NCBI RefSeq assembly: GCF_000717275.1
Contig: NZ_JNYV01000008.1
Location: forward strand, 186,001-250,000
Length of the DNA: 64,000 nucleotides
Reading direction: 5' to 3'
Origin: Kitasatospora arboriphila
GTDB taxonomy: Bacteria > Actinomycetota > Actinomycetes > Mycobacteriales > Mycobacteriaceae
This document shows positions 34,125 to 43,298 of this stretch, piece after piece. Position 1 is the stretch's first letter; every line of letters starts with the position of its first letter. The position numbers were made by a program, and so were the translations under genes. The notes under the pieces are model-generated. The model saw only the letters and a list, made by a program, of their open reading frames with translations, searched no databases and was not told where the DNA came from.

Positions 34125-34847
34125 TTGCGGCGGGTGGACCGCTGGATCGTCCATCACGACCTGATCATCGAGGCCCTGGCATCGGCCGACAGTCCCCTGG
34201 CAATCGATCTCGGCTACGGCGCGCGTCCCGACACCGCTCTTGAACTCGCATCCCGACTGCGCACCGTCGTCCCGGGCACCCAACTCGTCGGTCTCGAGAT
34301 CGACCCCGGACGGGTGGTCCCGGCCCAGGACGGCGTTCGATTCGCGGTCGGCGGATTCGAACTCGCAGGCCTGCGACCCCATCTTGTGCGGGTCTTCAAC
34401 GTGTTGCGGCAATACGACGAATCAGAGGTCGCTGCGGCGTGGTCAAGGATGCAGCGGGGGCTCGCACCCGGCGGATACATCGTCGAGGGAACGTGCGACG
34501 AACTCGGCAGGCGGTGTTGCTGGATTCTGCTGGACGACAAGCGGCCCCTGACGTTCACGCTGTCCTGGGACCCCGCGCACAGCGACCGGCCGTCTGATCT
34601 CGCCGAGCGCCTGCCCAAGGCTCTGATCCATCGCAACGTCCCCGGCGAGCGGATCCATCATCTGCTCACCGTTCTCGACCGATGCTGGGATGTTGCCGCT
34701 CCGATGGCCCCGTTCGGTCCTCGCCAGCGCTGGCGTCGCACGCTGGAGTTGCTGTCCGACAACGGGATCGACCCCCTGCCCGATCGCCGTCGCCATCGTG
34801 ACAATGTCGTCACGGTCCCCTGGGATGTCGTAGCCCCCGCCACTTAG
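34125..34847 (+). CDS. Class I SAM-dependent methyltransferase-like protein
   Basis: 240 aa from TTG 34125. LAIDLGYGARPDTALELASR is a diverged SAM motif I, VGLEIDPGRV motif II, FNVLRQYDESEV a later core strand, and APGGYIVEGTCDE the strand-5 region. The reading frame stays open upstream with a family-like GTTGINR before the TTG, yet no ATG or GTG is available there. A non-standard start or an upstream sequence change is possible. The repeat array begins 6 bp after its stop. Confidence 0.75.
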   Translation: MRRVDRWIVHHDLIIEALASADSPLAIDLGYGARPDTALELASRLRTVVPGTQLVGLEIDPGRVVPAQDGVRFAVGGFELAGLRPHLVRVFNVLRQYDESEVAAAWSRMQRGLAPGGYIVEGTCDELGRRCCWILLDDKRPLTFTLSWDPAHSDRPSDLAERLPKALIHRNVPGERIHHLLTVLDRCWDVAAPMAPFGPRQRWRRTLELLSDNGIDPLPDRRRHRDNVVTVPWDVVAPAT

Positions 34848-34852
34848 CCCAC

Positions 34853-34999
34853 CCGCCGACCGGGCCGAAACCGCCGTTCACCGGGCCACAACAGCCGCCG
34901 ACCGTGCCGAAACAGCCGTTGACCGTGCCGATAACTCCGTTCACCGGGCGGAAACAGCCGTCGACCGTGCCCCAACGAGCGTTGAGCGGGCTCCACCGG
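34853..34999. repeat. 21-bp repeat array A1 (7 units, complement orientation)
   Basis: Seven contiguous 21-bp units of the type CCGTCGACCGTGCCGAAAC plus two variable bases; the last is degenerate. Variants differ at TCGACC/TTCACC/TTGACC and GTGCC/GGGCC. It starts 6 bp after the methyltransferase stop and faces array B1, of opposite orientation, across 60 bp. Confidence 0.85.
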
Positions 35000-35059
35000 G
35001 CGGGTCGACCGAGCCGCCCGTAGTTTTCGCGATCATTTCAGCCCACTCGGTGCGATCGG

Positions 35060-35269
35060 GGCCCGGTCGATGCGAGTTTCGGCACGGTCAACGGCTGTTG
35101 GGGCCCGATCGATGCGAGTTTCGGCACGCTCGACGGCTGTTGGGGCCCGGTCGATGCGGGTTTCGGCACGGTCGACGGCTGTCAGGGCCCGGTGAACGGG
35201 GTTATCGGCACGGTGAACGGGGTTATCGGCACGGTCGGCGGCTGTTTCGGCACGGTCGACGGTCGTAGG
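35060..35269. repeat. 21-bp repeat array B1 (10 units, forward orientation)
   Basis: Ten contiguous 21-bp units with core GTTTCGGCACGGTCGACGG. The first six alternate between a GGCCCGGTCGATGCG form and a GGCACGGTCGACGGC form, giving a 42-bp higher-order period. The last unit contains the -10 of the nitrilase gene. With A1 and the spacer it fills the 430-bp gap 34848-35277, in which no gene was seen. Confidence 0.88.
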
Positions 35270-35271
35270 GT
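35266..35271 (+). promoter_or_regulatory. Leaderless-type -10 (TAGGGT) of the nitrilase gene
   Basis: Ends 6 nt before ATG 35278. Four of its six bases belong to the last unit of repeat array B1. Confidence 0.55.
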
Positions 35272-35277
35272 GGTCGC

Positions 35278-36075
35278 ATGCGTATCGCCCTGGCCCAGAT
35301 CACCAGCGACACCGACCCGTCCGCGAATCTGGCCCTGGTGGCCGAGCAGAGCGCCGCGGCCGCGGCCGCCGGGGCCGAACTGGTGATCTTCCCCGAGGCC
35401 ACCATGTGCCGTTTCGGAGTTCCGCTGGGTCCGGTGGCCGAACCACTGGACGGCCCGTGGGGGCGCGGGGTCGGAGATGTCGCACGGGACCACGGGATCA
35501 CCGTGGTGGCCGGCATGTTCACTCCCGGTGACGAGGGGCGGGTGCGGAACACACTGGTGATCGCCGACCCGGACGGTGACCTCACCGGCTACGAGAAGAT
35601 CCACCTCTACGACGCGTTCGGGTTCTCCGAATCGCGGACCGTCCAAGCCGGCGACGATGTGGTCACCTTCGACGTCGACGAGACAACGGTCGGTGTCGCA
35701 ACCTGTTACGACATCCGCTTTCCCGCGTTGTTCACCGCAGTCGCCGATCGCGGCGCCCAGCTGATCGTGGTGCCGGCGTCCTGGGGTTCGGGTGATGGCA
35801 AGTTGGAACAGTGGCGCATCCTCGCGGCCGCAAGAGCCCTCGACAGCGGCTGCTTTGTTGCTGCCGTCGGCCAGGCCGTGCCGGCCGATCCCGACGTCGC
35901 GCAATCGTCGGCGCCGACCGGCATCGGCCATTCGCTCGTCGCCGGCCCCTTCGGAGCCGTGCACACCGAGCTCGGCAACGACCCAGAATTAGCTGTCGTT
36001 GATCTGGACTTTGATCAAGTGGACCGTGCGCGCGCAGCCATCGCAGTGCTGGCGAACCGCCGTCCCATCGAATGA
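35278..36075 (+). CDS. Carbon-nitrogen hydrolase (nitrilase superfamily)
   Basis: 265 aa. The catalytic Glu (LVIFPEATMCRF), Lys (YEKIHLYDAF) and Cys (VGVATCYDIRFP) are all present. Length and motifs match the omega-amidase/Nit2-like branch. Syntenic with Rv0480c. It probably hydrolyses an amide such as a deaminated glutathione or alpha-ketoglutaramate-like compound, but that is inference. Confidence 0.93.
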   Translation: MRIALAQITSDTDPSANLALVAEQSAAAAAAGAELVIFPEATMCRFGVPLGPVAEPLDGPWGRGVGDVARDHGITVVAGMFTPGDEGRVRNTLVIADPDGDLTGYEKIHLYDAFGFSESRTVQAGDDVVTFDVDETTVGVATCYDIRFPALFTAVADRGAQLIVVPASWGSGDGKLEQWRILAAARALDSGCFVAAVGQAVPADPDVAQSSAPTGIGHSLVAGPFGAVHTELGNDPELAVVDLDFDQVDRARAAIAVLANRRPIE

Positions 36076-36168
36076 TCACCGTGCCATTTCCATGCCATGA
36101 CCTGCGGCATTGCGATACTTAGCGAACTCTTACCCCGTTTGGCCCTCTGACCATGCATTATCGACGTG

Positions 36169-37407
36169 ATGAACCAACGCGACGACGCCGAATCGACCCA
36201 GGCCGGGCAGCCCTCTCCCAATGCCGCCGACCGAGCCGAGGGAAACGATCTCGCCGACATAACCCAGACACCCCGACCCGATTCCGGCCCTGGCCCCCAG
36301 GCCGATCCAGGTCACGGAACCGGTACTGATGCTGCAGGCACGCACGGCGTGCCCGACAATGCACAGGATGACCCGAACCCGCCCACCGACAAGTTCGCGC
36401 CGGTCGCGGCCGGCCAGCAGCCCGACACGGCGTGGTCGCAAGGCCGCCACGACACCACTCAGCTCGAGGTGCCGCCGGACGGTTTCGCGCCGTACGACGG
36501 ACCCGGGGAGCCCCCAATCCCCCCGGCCGGACCTTCCTACGGTCCAGGCGGGCCCGATGACGGTGGGGTCACGCCCCAGCGACCAAAACGCAGGCGTGGC
36601 TTGATCGTCGGAATGGTGTCGCTCAGCCTGGTGCTGCTGCTGGTGATCCTCGGGGTCGGCAGTGAGCTGTACCTGCGAAGCAAGTCCAAGGACTGCCTCG
36701 AACAGTCCTTCGGCGAACTCACCGGAGCACCGACCTCGGTGTCGCTCAGCAAAAAGCCCATGTTGATGCAGTGGATGTCGGGTGAGATCCCGTACGTCCA
36801 GGTCGACACCAGCGACGAGGGCGACTCGGCCATGAAGCTGCATGCTCGCGCAGACGACATCAGCAGCGGCGACAAAGACGCCACCGTCGGCGAACTACAG
36901 GGCAACGGTTACGTCCCCTTCAGCCGGATCATGGAGCTCAGCCAGCAGACCCAGGACCCGGCTACCACCACGGACCCGAACACCTCCGACCCGGGCTCCG
37001 GTGGTCTCGGCGGTCTCCTGTCGGCCATGGGTGGCGGGCTGAAAGTGGACAAGGTCACCGGCAACGAAGCTGCGGGCACCATCACCATCGGCGGCAACTT
37101 CCAGCTACTGATGTTCTCGCTACCTGCCGAGGCGGAGCTCAAACCGATCACCAAGGACGGCAAGCTGACGTTCGAGGTCGTCGACGCCAGCGCGGCATCG
37201 TTCGGTATCCCGACCTCGTGGGCGCAGCTTCTCGTCGACCAGGTCAGTGCCGGCCTGTTCCCCCCGATGTTCGATCAGGTGAGTTTCGACCAGCTCAAGG
37301 TCACCGATCGTGGAGTCGAGTTCGCGGTTTCCGGAACCGACATCGCCCTCCCGCAGAGCAGCGACTCGAGCAACAACAGCGAGAGCGACACCTGCAGCGT
37401 CGTCTGA
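36169..37407 (+). CDS. DUF2993 (LmeA-like) membrane-anchored protein
   Basis: 412 aa from ATG 36169 (GTG 36166 also possible). About 140 residues of Pro/Gly/Asp-rich cytosolic sequence precede a basic stop-transfer (PKRRR) and one TM helix (LIVGMVSLSLVLLLVILGVG). The extracytoplasmic DUF2993 domain begins at CLEQSFGELTGAP, with a low-complexity loop (QDPATTTDPNTSDPGSGG). LmeA of mycobacteria binds phospholipids and helps lipomannan elongation. Syntenic with Rv0479c. Confidence 0.83.
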   Translation: MNQRDDAESTQAGQPSPNAADRAEGNDLADITQTPRPDSGPGPQADPGHGTGTDAAGTHGVPDNAQDDPNPPTDKFAPVAAGQQPDTAWSQGRHDTTQLEVPPDGFAPYDGPGEPPIPPAGPSYGPGGPDDGGVTPQRPKRRRGLIVGMVSLSLVLLLVILGVGSELYLRSKSKDCLEQSFGELTGAPTSVSLSKKPMLMQWMSGEIPYVQVDTSDEGDSAMKLHARADDISSGDKDATVGELQGNGYVPFSRIMELSQQTQDPATTTDPNTSDPGSGGLGGLLSAMGGGLKVDKVTGNEAAGTITIGGNFQLLMFSLPAEAELKPITKDGKLTFEVVDASAASFGIPTSWAQLLVDQVSAGLFPPMFDQVSFDQLKVTDRGVEFAVSGTDIALPQSSDSSNNSESDTCSVV

Positions 37408-37421
37408 GTGCCTCGGGTTGA

Positions 37422-37448
37422 CCTCGGGCCGGTTGATTCCGCCCGGGG
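37422..37448. terminator. Hairpin between convergent DUF2993 and purU genes
   Basis: CCTCGGGC (37422-37429) and GCCCGGGG (37441-37448) form an 8-bp stem with one G-U and an 11-nt loop, filling the 41-bp gap. Confidence 0.45.
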
Positions 37449-38336
37449 TCAGCTGAAAACCACGGTCTTTCGACCGTGCACCAGCACGCGGTCCTCGAGA
37501 TGCCAGCGGAGCCCGCGGGCGAGCACCAGCTTCTCGATGTCGCGGCCCTGGCGCACCATGTCGGCCACCGAGTCGGAGTGGTCGATGCGGATCACGTCTT
37601 GTTCGATGATGGGGCCCGCGTCCAGCTCGCTGGTGACGTAGTGGCAGGTGGCCCCGATCAGCTTCACCCCTCGGGTGAACGCCTGGTGGTAGGGCCGCGC
37701 CCCGACAAACGACGGGAGGAAGCTGTGGTGGATGTTGAGCGCCTTGCGCGCCCAGTGATCACACAGCCCCTCCGGCAGGATCTGCATGAACCGCGCCAGC
37801 ACCACCGCGTCGGGGTTGTGGACGTCGACGAGTTCGCGTAGTTCCTCGAAGGCCGCGGCCTTGTCCTCGCCGAACGGCACGTGGTGGAACGGCACGCCCA
37901 TCCGCGTGGTGAAGTCCTCGAGTGCCCGGTGGTTGCCGATGACCGCGTTGATCTCGGCGGGCAGCTCGCCTCGGTAGGAGCGGCCCAGGAGATCACCGAG
38001 GCAGTGGCCTTCTTTGCTCACCAGCAGCACGGTCTTTTTCGGTACGGCCGAATCGCTTACGCGCCATTCGGTTTCCGGGCCCAGCCCGGCGACCACCTCG
38101 GACTCGAACCGTGCCCGCAGCTCGTCGACATCCATCTGCACCGAGTCGGCGCGCACAGCCTGGCGGGTGAAGAACCAGCCGTTGTCGGGATCGGAGTGGT
38201 AGGCCGCCTCCACGATCCAGCCGCCGATCTCGGCCAAGAATCCCGAGATCCGGGCAACGATGCCCGTGGTGTCGGGGCAGCCGAGAGTCAACACATAGCG
38301 GTGGCCGGCGGAATCGACCGGCGAGAGTGTGGTCAC
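37449..38336 (-). CDS. purU: Formyltetrahydrofolate deformylase
   Basis: 295 aa from GTG 38336. N-terminal ACT domain ([20 protein letters not shown]), then the formyltransferase-fold catalytic domain with [19 protein letters not shown] and [20 protein letters not shown]; the Asn-His-Asp catalytic set is in these motifs. It splits 10-formyl-THF to formate and THF, balancing one-carbon pools. Divergent from deoC with a 27-bp gap. Confidence 0.94.
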   Translation of the reverse strand: MTTLSPVDSAGHRYVLTLGCPDTTGIVARISGFLAEIGGWIVEAAYHSDPDNGWFFTRQAVRADSVQMDVDELRARFESEVVAGLGPETEWRVSDSAVPKKTVLLVSKEGHCLGDLLGRSYRGELPAEINAVIGNHRALEDFTTRMGVPFHHVPFGEDKAAAFEELRELVDVHNPDAVVLARFMQILPEGLCDHWARKALNIHHSFLPSFVGARPYHQAFTRGVKLIGATCHYVTSELDAGPIIEQDVIRIDHSDSVADMVRQGRDIEKLVLARGLRWHLEDRVLVHGRKTVVFS

Positions 38337-38363
38337 AACCAACCAGTGTGCCAAGCTCGATTC

Positions 38364-39062
38364 ATGTCCGATACCTTGCCTGCCCCGACCGGTTCGAGCC
38401 TCACCCGGCGTGTGGTCGCCGCGATGGTGGATCACACACTTCTCAAACCCGAGGCGACCCGTGCCGATGCCGAGGCAACGGTCGCCGAAGCCGCCGATCT
38501 GGGTGTGCTCGCCGTCTGCCTCTCACCGTCGATGCTGCCCATCGACACCGGCGCCCAGCGGAGTTGTGTGGTCGCCGGATTCCCCTCCGGCAAACATCAT
38601 TCGTTGGTCAAGGCGGCCGAAGCACGGCTGGCGGTCGATTCCGGCGCGCAGGAGATCGACATGGTGATCGACGTCGGCGCTGCCGTGGACGGCAGGTTCG
38701 ACGAGATCTTCGCCGATGTCCTCACCGTCCGCGAGGGAATCGGCGCGTCGATCACACTGAAGGTCATCATCGAGTCCGCAGCACTGTTGTCGCTCGCCGG
38801 CCCCGACACCGTCACGGCGGTGTGCCAGGCCGCGGTCCGAGGTGGGGCATCGATGGTGAAGACCTCCACCGGTTTTCATCCTGCCGGCGGCGCGAGTGTC
38901 GAGGCGGTGCGACTGATGGCCGCGGCCGTGGGCCCCGGGGTGGGTGTCAAGGCCAGCGGAGGCATCCGTACCGCCGAGTTCGCTGCCGAGCTGATCGCGG
39001 CCGGTGCCACCCGGCTCGGCCTGTCCGGGTCCCGGGCAGTGCTCGACGGGTTCCCGGACTAA
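38364..39062 (+). CDS. deoC: Deoxyribose-phosphate aldolase
   Basis: 232 aa from ATG 38364. [12 protein letters not shown] opens the barrel; [20 protein letters not shown] (Schiff-base Lys) and [10 protein letters not shown] carry the catalytic lysines. It cleaves 2-deoxyribose-5-phosphate to glyceraldehyde-3-phosphate and acetaldehyde. Syntenic with Rv0478. Its stop overlaps that of the convergent hydrolase by 4 bp. Confidence 0.95.
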   Translation: MSDTLPAPTGSSLTRRVVAAMVDHTLLKPEATRADAEATVAEAADLGVLAVCLSPSMLPIDTGAQRSCVVAGFPSGKHHSLVKAAEARLAVDSGAQEIDMVIDVGAAVDGRFDEIFADVLTVREGIGASITLKVIIESAALLSLAGPDTVTAVCQAAVRGGASMVKTSTGFHPAGGASVEAVRLMAAAVGPGVGVKASGGIRTAEFAAELIAAGATRLGLSGSRAVLDGFPD

Positions 39063-39991
39063 CGTGGTCGTGGCGTGGCGGAGAACAGTTCCTCGATCGT
39101 CTGGTTGAATCGGTCCGGCTGCTCCCAATTGAGTAGATGCGTTGCGCCGCGCCAGGTTTCGAATCGTTCGAGCGAGCCCGTGTAGCGCAGGGCATTGGCC
39201 ACCGGATCGGCCAGCCTGGGAGGGGTCAGCCGGTCCCGGTCCCCCACCACCACTGCGACGGGCACCGGCATGTTGGCCAACCCGCGCTCGACGTGCAGAT
39301 CTTCCAGCGATCTGCCGACTTTTGCCCTTGTGCGCCAGTCTGTTTCACGCAGTAGCGAGTCGAGGAACTTGAGCTGCGGGCGACTGATCCCGGGGAACAA
39401 CGCTCCGGCGACCGTCATACCGGATCGCATCATCAGGTCACCTCCGGGCCAGTGGATCGCCCGAAATGCGAGCCAGGCGAACTCGTATTCGGCCCGGCGT
39501 GCGAGCGTGGCCGGATCTCCGAATCGCATGGCGGCTTTCGTGACCGGCGCCGTGGCCGCGGTACCGGCGAGCATGATCGCCCGCGCGTACTTCCGGACGC
39601 TCGCCGGGAACTGGGCCGCCCAGCTCATCACCGACATGCCGCCCATGCTGTGCCCGACGATCACGGCCTTCTCACCGTCAGGTACCACCGCACCGAGGAC
39701 CGCATCGAGGTCCTGCCCGAGGTGGTCGTTCACGGTGGGGTCGGACCCGAGGGCCGAACGCCCGTGACCACGCTGGTCGTAGATGACCACGCGGTAACGG
39801 TCCGCAAGTCCGTTCACCTGCGGATACCAATATTTCGAGTTCACGGCGAAGCCGTGGACGAGCACCACCACCGGAGCGTCGGCGGAGCCGTAACTGCTGA
39901 TCGCGATCGAGGCACCTGCCGGCCTGTCGACAATCCGGTGTTCCACCGGTTGTCGGGGCTTACGCAGGACCGCTTGATCGCGGGTGGTCAT
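39059..39991 (-). CDS. Alpha/beta hydrolase, copy 2 of a pair
   Basis: 310 aa from ATG 39991, ATGA-overlapping the upstream paralogue. Oxyanion region [29 protein letters not shown], nucleophile elbow [10 protein letters not shown], acid in [11 protein letters not shown] and late His in [12 protein letters not shown]. Cytoplasmic. Same motif spacing as its neighbour, so a tandem duplication that has lost the N-terminal anchor. Confidence 0.9.
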   Translation of the reverse strand: MTTRDQAVLRKPRQPVEHRIVDRPAGASIAISSYGSADAPVVVLVHGFAVNSKYWYPQVNGLADRYRVVIYDQRGHGRSALGSDPTVNDHLGQDLDAVLGAVVPDGEKAVIVGHSMGGMSVMSWAAQFPASVRKYARAIMLAGTAATAPVTKAAMRFGDPATLARRAEYEFAWLAFRAIHWPGGDLMMRSGMTVAGALFPGISRPQLKFLDSLLRETDWRTRAKVGRSLEDLHVERGLANMPVPVAVVVGDRDRLTPPRLADPVANALRYTGSLERFETWRGATHLLNWEQPDRFNQTIEELFSATPRPR

Positions 39992-41037
39992 CCGGCTGTG
40001 CGTTGCAGCAGGTCGGTGATCAGCTTGTTGTAACCGTCCGAGTTCTCGATACTGCTCATGTGCCCGATGCCCGGCCACATCACCAGCTCTTCGAGGTGGC
40101 CGTGGCTCTGTAGCACCTTGGCCATCTGCTCCGAATGCACCGGCGGAGTGAGCTTGTCGTCGCAGCCGACCACAACGACGGTGGGCACCACCAGGGCGTC
40201 GAGTCCGTCGGACACGTTCAGGTCCACCATCGCGTTCCCCCATTTCCCGCGGGAGCGACCTGGGCACGAGGCCACCATGTCGTCACAGAAGTCGACATGG
40301 GATTTGCGCGACGTGGTGTTCAGCGCGATGTACTGGGTCACCTTGCGCGACATCTGCGTCCGCGGCAGATGGATCGTGGCACCGGCGACGAGCCGACCCG
40401 TCAGGTACTCCATCGGCGAGAGTGCCTTCGGGAGATCGAGCGGGATCAGGCCGAGGTTGGGCAGCAGATGGTTGGAACACGTCGACGTGAGGATCACCGC
40501 ACGCGCCACTTCTGGAACGGTCTCGGGGAACTGCTGGGCCCACGACAGGATGGTCATCCCGCCCATGCTGTGCCCGGCGATCAATGCCTTGCGGCCCGCG
40601 GGCACCACGGCGGTGAGGACGGATTGCAGGTCCTGACCGAGCAGATCGGTATTGAGCTTGGTTTTACCTCGAGGCGATTCGCCGTGTCCGCGCTGATCGT
40701 AGGCAATCACGCGGAAGCGGTCGGAAAAGGCGTTGATCTGGGGATACCAGTACTTGGTGTTGCAGGTCCAGCCATGGACCAGCACCATCAAGTCTCCGTC
40801 GGGCGGACCGTACGCCACGACGTTGATCGGAGTGCCGTCGCCGGCGAGCACTTCGATGTGTTCGGGCCCCTGCGCCGGTGTGGCGAGCAGTGGGTCGGGC
40901 TCGTCTTCGATCGGGTCAGGTGCCTTCAGGGCCTCGCGAACGATCGATCCGAGAAACGTGCCGGTGATCGCCGCTCCGGCCGCAATCAATCCTGCGCCTA
41001 CCGCGGCACCGCCCACAGCCACTGATCGTGTGTTCAT
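39988..41037 (-). CDS. Alpha/beta hydrolase with N-terminal membrane anchor, copy 1
   Basis: 349 aa. One N-terminal hydrophobic segment (VAVGGAAVGAGLIAAGAAIT), then the hydrolase: LVHGWTCNTKYWYPQINAF, YDQRGHGESP, IAGHSMGGMTIL with nucleophile Ser, VVGCDDKLTPP, and GIGHMSSIE with His. First of a coupled pair. Lipid or ester substrate unknown. Confidence 0.9.
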   Translation of the reverse strand: MNTRSVAVGGAAVGAGLIAAGAAITGTFLGSIVREALKAPDPIEDEPDPLLATPAQGPEHIEVLAGDGTPINVVAYGPPDGDLMVLVHGWTCNTKYWYPQINAFSDRFRVIAYDQRGHGESPRGKTKLNTDLLGQDLQSVLTAVVPAGRKALIAGHSMGGMTILSWAQQFPETVPEVARAVILTSTCSNHLLPNLGLIPLDLPKALSPMEYLTGRLVAGATIHLPRTQMSRKVTQYIALNTTSRKSHVDFCDDMVASCPGRSRGKWGNAMVDLNVSDGLDALVVPTVVVVGCDDKLTPPVHSEQMAKVLQSHGHLEELVMWPGIGHMSSIENSDGYNKLITDLLQRTAG

Positions 41038-41056
41038 CTGTCCGATCTACCCATCT

Positions 41057-41824
41057 CTATGTCGAGCCGGATTCCGCCTGGACGCCGGTCTTCTCATCGT
41101 CTTTTGCCATCATCAGTTCGGCACCGCGATCGAGCGCCTTGGAGATCTCGGTGTCCATCGCCTTGCTGAACGCGACCTCGACGATGTCGTGCGCCATGGG
41201 CCGCACGGTGTGCACGAGCTCGGCCAGCCGGATCACTTCGCTCTCCTCGAGCTCGAGCGGCGACCCGTCCTCGAAGTACTTGTCGGTGACGATCGAGACA
41301 AAGCTTGCCGCGATGTCCTGCAGATCCTGCTGGACCCGCTCCCATCGCGTGAGCAAAACATCCAGATCGATGCCCGCCTTCACCAGGACCTCGGCGCCGG
41401 CCAGCACCTCGGGGTTGGTCACGGCGTAACCCGCACCCTCTTTGACCAGCAGCCCGAGACGCTGGCCGAGTGCGATGTTGCTGTCGGTGGCCCCGAGCCC
41501 TTTGCGGAGTTCGGAGATCGTGATGGTGGCCATCCGACGGAAGTTCTTCCACCGGCTACCGCGTTTGGGCTCCCCCTCGAGGACGTGTTCCACCTTCAGC
41601 CCGTAGCGGGCGGCCATCAACAATTCGCTGATCGTGGCGAAGGTGTACCCGCGCTCGAGCATCTGCGAGATCACCTTGAGCCGGCTCAGATGTTCAGCCG
41701 AGTACCAGCCCGTGCGCCCCTTTATCTTTGGCGGCGGCAGCAACCCACGGTCCTGATAGACCCTGATGTTGCGAACGCTGACGCCGGAGACATCCGCGAG
41801 TTCGTTGATCCGGTATTCAGCCAT
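41057..41824 (-). CDS. MerR-family transcriptional regulator
   Basis: 255 aa. EYRINELADVSGVSVRNIRV then YQDRGLLPPPKIKGRTGWYS is a standard MerR HTH; the C-terminal ~170 residues form a long helical effector domain without the metal-binding Cys of metalloregulators. It lies just downstream of the AurF-type gene on the same strand, with its own leaderless promoter. Probable regulator of that gene. Confidence 0.9.
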   Translation of the reverse strand: MAEYRINELADVSGVSVRNIRVYQDRGLLPPPKIKGRTGWYSAEHLSRLKVISQMLERGYTFATISELLMAARYGLKVEHVLEGEPKRGSRWKNFRRMATITISELRKGLGATDSNIALGQRLGLLVKEGAGYAVTNPEVLAGAEVLVKAGIDLDVLLTRWERVQQDLQDIAASFVSIVTDKYFEDGSPLELEESEVIRLAELVHTVRPMAHDIVEVAFSKAMDTEISKALDRGAELMMAKDDEKTGVQAESGST

Positions 41825-41830
41825 CCGCTC

Positions 41831-41836
41831 ATTCTA
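41831..41836 (-). promoter_or_regulatory. Leaderless-type -10 (TAGAAT) of the merR gene
   Basis: On the minus strand TAGAAT ends 6 nt before ATG 41824. Confidence 0.5.
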
Positions 41837-41888
41837 GGTCGGGTCGTGATGCTTGACGGCGGAGGCGGGCCGGTATCGCCGGTCGTCG

Positions 41889-42806
41889 TCAGATGATTGC
41901 GGCCCGCTTGAGCAGCAGTTTGCCGGGGCCACCGATCAGACCGCACTCGTCGAGGAAGCGGATGGTCTTGGCAAAGCCGTCCCTGGTGCGGTCGCGGTAG
42001 TGCACATTGTTCCGCGCAGCCCGCTTGGCCTCGCGCTTGTCGAGGCCCGCGGCCTCGTACACCTTCGGGTTCACCAGGCTGTACATCACCAGGTACACGG
42101 TGACGGCCAGCGAGAGCTGGGTCATGCGACGACGCATGGGGCTCATCTCGGCCGCGATGCGCACTGTTTCCTCGCGGGCGAAGCGGATGTGACGGGCTTC
42201 CTCGAGCACGTGGATCTTGCTGACCGTGCGTGTGACCGGTTGTACGCGATCGTCTTTCATGAAATCGCGTTGCATCATGTCGAGGATCTCCTCGGCGGCA
42301 AGGGTGCCACCGAAGGCCAGGGATCCCGACGCCAGCGCCTTGAACGGCCGCGAGAGGAAGTTGACCCACCGGGGCCGCTGGTAGTTTGGGATCCCGAAGA
42401 CCTCTGCCGCCTTGGCGAACATGGTCGAGTGGCGGCACTCATCCGCGATCTCGGTGAGCGCGAACTGGAAGTGGGGGCTCGCCGGGTCCTGGCGGTACGC
42501 GTCGCGGATGAGCATCTGCATGAGGATCAGCTCGAACCAGATGCCCGTGGCGCTGATGCTGGCGGCCTCGTGGTTGGTGAGGGTGATGCGCTGCTCTTCG
42601 GTCATCCGGTCCCACAGGTCCGTGCCGTAGAGACTGCACCACTCCGGGGTCATGCCGTAGAGACCGGGGACCACCTCGGCATCCCAATCGACCTCGATGA
42701 GCGGGTCATAGGACTTGCGGGCGGCCGACTTCAACAACCTCTTGGCGATGTCCTGCCGGTCGTGCACGCGGTCGAGTCTGGACGCGGGTTCGACAGTCAT
42801 TGTCAT
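41889..42806 (-). CDS. AurF-family diiron oxygenase-like protein
   Basis: 305 aa. Two carboxylate/His motifs give a diiron site: NHEAASISATGIWFE and EIADECRHSTMFAKA in the first half, LAAEEILDMMQRDF and HVLEEARHIRFA in the second. AurF itself N-oxygenates p-aminobenzoate; the mycobacterial relatives have no known substrate. SD GGAAGGGAG precedes ATG 42806. A perfect 16-bp inverted repeat lies 33-48 bp upstream. Confidence 0.88.
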   Translation of the reverse strand: MTMTVEPASRLDRVHDRQDIAKRLLKSAARKSYDPLIEVDWDAEVVPGLYGMTPEWCSLYGTDLWDRMTEEQRITLTNHEAASISATGIWFELILMQMLIRDAYRQDPASPHFQFALTEIADECRHSTMFAKAAEVFGIPNYQRPRWVNFLSRPFKALASGSLAFGGTLAAEEILDMMQRDFMKDDRVQPVTRTVSKIHVLEEARHIRFAREETVRIAAEMSPMRRRMTQLSLAVTVYLVMYSLVNPKVYEAAGLDKREAKRAARNNVHYRDRTRDGFAKTIRFLDECGLIGGPGKLLLKRAAII

Positions 42807-42838
42807 CGCGGACTCCCTTCCAAAGGACGATGTGTGCT

Positions 42839-42854
42839 TAGGACCACAGTCCTA
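42839..42854. promoter_or_regulatory. Operator-like inverted repeat TAGGAC-CACA-GTCCTA
   Basis: Perfect 6-bp arms. It overlaps a TATAGG -10 on the minus strand, upstream of the AurF-type gene. Candidate site for the adjacent MerR regulator. Confidence 0.6.
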
Positions 42855-42897
42855 TACGACACCACCCATTGTCAAGGTTATTCGTCAATCAATGTTG

Positions 42898-43209
42898 TCA
42901 TCGTTTGCGGAACCAGGACTGATTCTGGATTGAGTCGACCCGGGGCCGCACGTCCACGATGTAGACGATCGCAGCGACCACGGCGATGATCCCGAGGAAG
43001 CTGATCGCGCCGAACAGCCAGATGATCAGTGTGGCGGCCGCGAGGATGCTCACCCAGATCACCTTCGTCTGGCGGTCGACCGCCGGAAATGCATCCGGCC
43101 GCTGAAGTGCGGCGTGCACCAACGACACCGCCGCCGCGACTCCGGCTGCGACCGTCAACAGCAACAGGACAATGCTCTGCGCGTAACCCATGAAAGAGAT
43201 GACATCCAC
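42898..43209 (-). CDS. DUF2516 membrane protein
   Basis: 103 aa with three TM helices (SIVLLLLTVAAGVAAAVSLV; VIWVSILAAATLIIWLFGAI; FLGIIAVVAAIVYIVDV). DVRPRVDSIQ near the end is family-typical. It corresponds to Rv0476, which follows hbhA in M. tuberculosis. Function unknown. Confidence 0.88.
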   Translation of the reverse strand: MDVISFMGYAQSIVLLLLTVAAGVAAAVSLVHAALQRPDAFPAVDRQTKVIWVSILAAATLIIWLFGAISFLGIIAVVAAIVYIVDVRPRVDSIQNQSWFRKR

Positions 43210-43298
43210 GGTGGCAGCCTACTGTCCGGTACGCCGAAGTTGGCGGTCGCGCCGAAGAAACACGGCGGCGGTGAGCCTGACGGCTCGTCTGTCGATGA

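Noticed and set aside
35050..35268. Open frame of heptapeptide-like repeats across array B1
   Set aside because: It arises because 21 bp is a multiple of three; several frames are open on both strands, without a ribosome site or codon bias.
34853..35269. Repeat arrays as a CRISPR
   Set aside because: Units are contiguous with no unique spacers, vary in sequence, and no cas genes are present.
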